This document shows positions 60,130-64,000 of a stretch of DNA of 64,000 bases, in pieces. The stretch's first letter is position 1. The number at the start of each line of letters is the position of its first letter. Both the position numbers and the translations under genes were made by a program. Origin of the DNA: Drosophila persimilis (lineage: Eukaryota > Arthropoda > Insecta > Diptera > Drosophilidae); contig NW_020825373.1 of the NCBI RefSeq assembly GCF_003286085.1, forward strand, positions 1-64,000, written 5' to 3'. The notes under the pieces are model-generated. The model was not told the DNA's origin. It searched no databases and worked only from the letters and a program-made list of their open reading frames with translations.

Positions 60130-61073
60130 GCCACCCAATTTAGGGGTTAGGTGCCTCGCGGTTATATAGAAGAAATTTCCAGTTGACTTTCCCGATCTTC
60201 CTGTAAATCGGCAAATCGTCTCATCACAAAACTCCTCCAAGTCTATATGGAATCTGACCAAAGATATCTCTCGATCTTCACCTTCTTTAATGGAGGGTCA
60301 CTCCTTCCCAGGCTGGTGAACTCCTAGGAAGTCAGTGATACCCCCTTCAAAGGCACCACCTACGCTCCCTGAGTTTCTTGGCACACTGTAAAGCTAACGG
60401 AACCCCATATAACCCCAATCCGAAGAGCTGTAAGTCATGCCAATTATTAGGACACTTATCAAAGCACTGAAAGACCTTTGACGCAACGGCGATCACCCTG
60501 CTTCCTCACCATCATGACCACAATATGAATTTCAAAAAATTCTCCTCCACATAAAATCCAGCATACTTCCCGACCTCCTCGACAATGGAACCCACAACTC
60601 CTAACACTGCTTCTAGCACCTTTTCTTATCTCTCTCATGACTCCGCTCATGACAGCTCTCTGACCTCCTCAAAGAACCTTCCCAAGACACCTAATATCTC
60701 TACTAAGCCAGCAGTCTCTTAAAAAAACTTCGAAAATAGCATTGAAAAAATAGTAGAAAAATCTCGCGCTCTTATATTAGAAGTAACAATGAACTCTAGA
60801 TCAAACTCAAGCGAATCAATTGCTTCCCTCAACCCAATAGACTCTAAAACATCAATGGAAGATCCCGACTCATGGTCCAGATCCACTCCGTTCCGTTGGT
60901 ACATGGTACATAAAACCAATTCCAATACAACATTACAATGGAATATTCTTGAGATCTTCATAAAAACAAACTCAACCGATATCTTATGTTCTCAGAAAAC
61001 ACGCCGTATAAATCGGAACACTCCACACAGAGCCTCTAGCGTTCTGCTCGAGACCTCAATGGGCCTTTCATAA
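60130..61073 (+). mobile_element. Degenerate non-LTR retrotransposon, ORF1 end plus ORF2 start
   Basis: A decayed frame contains PYNPNPKSCKSCQLLGHLSK then H-stop at 60405-60470, a CCHC-type zinc knuckle (C..C....GH....H) whose last Cys is replaced by a stop. This is typical of gag-like ORF1 proteins in I/Jockey-type LINEs. Downstream, LQWN (60933-60944) followed by DILCSQKT resembles the start of the apurinic-like endonuclease of ORF2. Frameshifts and stops abound. It lies between the CCDC34-like and dehydrogenase genes on the opposite strand. Confidence 0.6.
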
Positions 61074-61529
61074 TACCTATTCGGGGCAGAGGCCCGGCGA
61101 TTAGCTGCTTGCCGAGGAGCAGCCAGATTTTAGGCCTTGTAATGTTATTCTTGCCTTGCAACATTCATGACAGTTTTTCAATTTTGCCAGAGCTCGCACC
61201 AAGAATCTCTTGGGGCCAAACCAAACACTCCTTTTAATTTCCGCGATTAAACCAACAGCGGCTTATAAACTTCCAGTCAGCTGTGATTACACTTGCGTTT
61301 TAAGTGGGTGGCAATTATTTAGAAGTTCCCGCTTTTGTGTCAAATTGAATCCGATTGCCAATGTCATTTGTATGACAATCGAATCTGCGCTTTCCACGAA
61401 TTCAATGACGGTATTTGAACGCCTAGGGCTGTTTTCCCGTTCGTCAGAGTCACATGGACTAGGTTTCCTTTTGGACTGTACAATTAGGTGAATTATAATA
61501 CATGGAATACGAAGATATGTTTAGATTGG

Positions 61530-61727
61530 TTATCGATTGGGTAAATATCACATATGGTGCCAGGGGACTTGTGGTCTCTGAGAACAAGACTTCAAGCCAG
61601 ACGAACGGACAGTCGGACAGACAGACATAGCTATATCCCATATATACTTTATGGGGTCGCACACGCTTCCCACTTGGTGTCCAAATCCAATATACCCCAA
61701 TACTCTTTGAGCATCGGGTATAAAAAT
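61530..61727 (+). mobile_element. ISY-like Helitron 3' fragment
   Basis: Only the right end is preserved: CGGACAGTCGGACAGACAG, CTTTATGGGGTCGCACACG, and ATACCCCAATACTC ending in GCATCGGGTATAAAA. It lies about 190 bp downstream of the dehydrogenase stop codon. Confidence 0.7.
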
Positions 61728-61912
61728 CATAATTCCTTAAGCAACTTAAAGCCCCAAATTCGTCAGAAAAAGCCGGTTTAGTTCGTTGAGTAAAAATGCT
61801 GTTGCATAGTGTAATCTTTCATAGATTTCGGCCTTCTACAGTGCCACCATGAGAAGCATATTATTTATTGCGTTGTATGTATATTTTTTGGAATGCCACC
61901 TCGTAGCTTAGG

Positions 61913-62799
61913 TTAAAACTTTTCACCTTGCACCTTGATGGTGATGTTCTGCACCTGCCAAGAATAGGAACGTCGGTAAGTGCAATATGAGGGCAGAGCA
62001 TGGGCCATAAGAAAAGCCTACCTGTACGTTGGGTGGAGTGCCGATAGTCCAGAGAACCGCATCGGCAACATCCTCTGAGTGCAGCATGGGCATGTGTTGC
62101 TTGATGCAGGCCGAGATCTCCGGGGGCAAGATGTCCGTGTCGACAATGCCAGGACTGATGGTCTGCAAGGGTTCTCCAATGATGTCATTGCTAGAGTGAA
62201 GGTAAAGGGAAGAGCCTTCTTACCGACACCCTGACAGGGGTTTTGTGGCGTTGAAACTCCTGGCGATATATTTCGTTCATGGCGCGGAGCGCAAACTTAC
62301 TGGCCGGATAGACATTGAGTGAGGGGAGCTGGGGACCCAAGTTGGGCACATGGTGTCCGGCCACGCTGTTCACGATGACCACGTGACCCTCGGACCCGCG
62401 CTTTTTCATCGATTGGAAGGCCTCGCGGATGCAGTAAATACTGCCCATGACGTTAGTTTCTATAGTGTCGCGCATGGCCGCCGTGTTGCCCTGACCGCTT
62501 AGCTCTCCGGTGGCAATGATGCCTGCATTGCTGACCAGCACGTCCACGCCACCTAGCTGGCGCTGTGCCCAGTCGAAGGCTGCCAGTACCTGCTCCTCGT
62601 GCGTAACGTCGCACCTCAGCGCGTGCAGACGCCCCTGCTCTGCCTCGTGTAGTCCTGCCCGCAGCTGCTCGACACGATCCTGGCGGCGCGCCAGTCCGAC
62701 AACTACCAGACCGGCACCGACCAGGGCGCGCACACAGGCCGCACCGATTCCAGCACTGGCGCCAGTCACTACCGCCACTTTGTTGCGCCAACGTTCCAT
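61913..62799 (-). CDS. Short-chain dehydrogenase/reductase, farnesol dehydrogenase-like (3 exons)
   Basis: Exons run 62799-62224, 62162-62022 and 61954-61913 on the minus strand. The 61 and 67 bp introns have GTAAGA and GTAGGC donors and TTGCAG and TTGGCAG acceptors. The 576, 141 and 42 bp sum to 253 codons, giving 252 aa, the usual length for this family. I chose the ATG giving MERW because insect members start this way and its context is CACCATGG; an in-frame ATG 66 nt upstream is less likely. Visible motifs are the Rossmann TGASAGIG (residues 12-19), an LARR at 36-39 suggesting NADP(H) preference, SNAG in place of NNAG (90-93), N116, S145, and YPASK with Y164 and K168, then SPG (195-197). 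These form the classical SDR catalytic tetrad. Known insect relatives oxidise farnesol or related alcohols and are cytosolic; the substrate here is unproven. An AATAAA lies about 44 nt after the stop. D. melanogaster has many paralogues, so I give no symbol. Confidence 0.93.
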
Positions 62800-63187
62800 G
62801 GTGCCCAACGACTGAGGTTCGCTGATGTGGCCACTACTTTTGGGACCTGGGGGGTGGCAGCGCATCGGCCAAGGAAGCCGTACAACTAAAGCGTCAGCTG
62901 TATCGATTTCCTCAGAGGTTGATTGGTGAATTAGGCCGACTTAACACCAGCTCCCCACCAAACTAGTCGTTGCAACGATTGTGGGACACCTTTAACAGAA
63001 ACGAGTCTCTTTCCCTGCTTTTGGTGGGGGGCAGGACACGGGCAAAGCTAGGAGATCAGTCTAACAAATAACACGGGGAGAACCCGTCTGACAGGTCCTT
63101 TATACTGGCAGAAGGAATCAAATAGGACACCTAGGTCAAGCATGTCCATCGATTGAACACGCAATTACTATATGAAAACGAGCGAAA
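62800..63187. other. Upstream region of the dehydrogenase gene
   Basis: Holds the presumed minus-strand promoter. TATCGATT at about 62900, about 100 bp upstream of the start codon, resembles a DRE half. No other gene seen. Confidence 0.45.
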
Positions 63188-63580
63188 ATGTTGTCTACCG
63201 CGACAAGGGTATACCCGGTACTCAGTCGGTGGACAGACATGTGAGCTTATGATTTATGAAACTCACACAATATATGTATTTTCGCTACATCTACATATCT
63301 CTCGCTCTTCTCACACCAACACCAGACGTTACATCTGGCTTCGCTCCGCCAGAGGGCGCACACTACACGAAAAAGATGGTGAGAGGATGACAAATTGATT
63401 TGCTAGTTCTGGCTATAACAAAAATACGGAAGGGGATCAAAAACTGGTAAAAAACTTTATTCATGTGTTATCACAGGAGTCTGCACACAAAATTTGGTTT
63501 CTCTAGCTCTTATAGTCTCTGGCCGATATGGCTATATCGACTCGGCTATTGATCAGCTTCAAGAATATATTTAGCTATCA
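63187..63580 (+). mobile_element. ISY-like Helitron fragment
   Basis: The left end CTACCGCGACAAGGG followed by TATACCCGGTACTCAG matches the start of the longer copy at 56.0 kb. It then has CGCACACTACACGAAAAAG, a nearly lost GA tract (GGTGAGAGGATG), TCTGGCTATAAC, and ATGGCTATATCGACTCGG. The right terminus is degraded. It lies upstream of the short-chain dehydrogenase gene. Confidence 0.75.
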
Positions 63581-64000
63581 AGACAAGAGCATGTGTATGG
63601 CTGTATGTCCAGCCAATAAAAATTGCTGCTCACGAAGCAATAGATTTCCTTTTAGCCCAGGGATTGACAAAACAGAAATATTGTGCAATTAGGGAGCAAA
63701 ACATATCCATATATATGTAAAGATCTGATATAAAATTTCCAAATTTTGTGTCATTATTAAGTGCACAATTTGGTTTCAGCTGTTACGAGCAAAAAAGCAT
63801 TTGTTTCGATAACTAAATCGATTGCAGACCGAAGTGGTCTGCCGCTATTCGCTAAAGGTGGTATTTTGGTAGGGCAGCCAAAGCAGACCGCGATCTCTCT
63901 TAATTTTGGCTCGCACTTGTCATAAGAGAAGGCAAAAACATGGAGAGAAAGAGAGAAATAGAGAAACCACGACCACTAGTTATTTTATAAAATTAATTCT
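63580..64000. other. Non-coding window end
   Basis: Unique AT-leaning sequence with GAGAGAAAGAGAG near 63945. No gene seen. Confidence 0.55.

Noticed and set aside
62510..62815. Plus-strand 101-codon frame
   Set aside because: Antisense to the short-chain dehydrogenase exon 1.
62799..62865. Upstream in-frame ATG of the dehydrogenase
   Set aside because: It would add 22 Pro/Ser-rich residues absent from the family; the internal ATG has better context.

Overview
The window looks like Drosophila nuclear DNA. It carries 61-67 bp introns with GTAAG-type donors, fragments of the INE-1/DINE-1 (ISY-like) Helitron family, remnants of LINE, hAT and Tc1-like elements, and very many simple and minisatellite arrays. 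I favour an obscura-group species because the Helitron copies resemble the ISX/ISY elements described there. The dense CA/GT and GA/CT microsatellites would suit an X-linked location. Both statements are inference; no marker here settles them.

Layout. Positions 1 to about 46 kb are a gene desert or the inside of very large introns. I found no convincing protein-coding gene there, only three weak candidate exon or promoter signals (40.1 kb +, 40.4 kb -, 44.3 kb +). The stretch is filled with locally unique tandem arrays. These include an array of about 10 bp units built on GTAAGTATCG (2.66-3.48 kb), polypyrimidine-AG repeats (32.6-33.1 kb), GTTCAGAGC repeats (34.0-34.5 kb), CTCTGTTAAAG repeats (29.9-30.3 kb) and a GCGCTCTCTTTC/CAGCTG array (22.9-23.2 kb). 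From about 46 to 53 kb the DNA is mostly decayed transposons: a hAT transposase (46.8-48.0 kb, minus) and an RNase H-bearing LINE (50.9-52.8 kb, minus).

The gene-bearing part is 55.5-62.8 kb. It holds an uncharacterised small ORF (55.5 kb, plus), an uncharacterised 128-aa ORF (57.1-57.5 kb, minus), a three-exon CCDC34-like coiled-coil gene (58.0-60.0 kb, minus, 499 aa) and a three-exon short-chain dehydrogenase/reductase of the insect farnesol-dehydrogenase-like type (61.9-62.8 kb, minus, 252 aa). These are separate single-gene transcription units with Helitron and LINE remnants between them, not an operon or pathway. Seven Helitron fragments are recognisable and all lie in the same orientation. 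Their GA tracts differ in length, which matters because MSL-complex recognition elements in Drosophila are GA-rich.

Many long open frames in the 1-46 kb part lie over tandem repeats or GC-rich DNA and are not reported as genes. All calls are by eye; no alignment, splice predictor or database was available.
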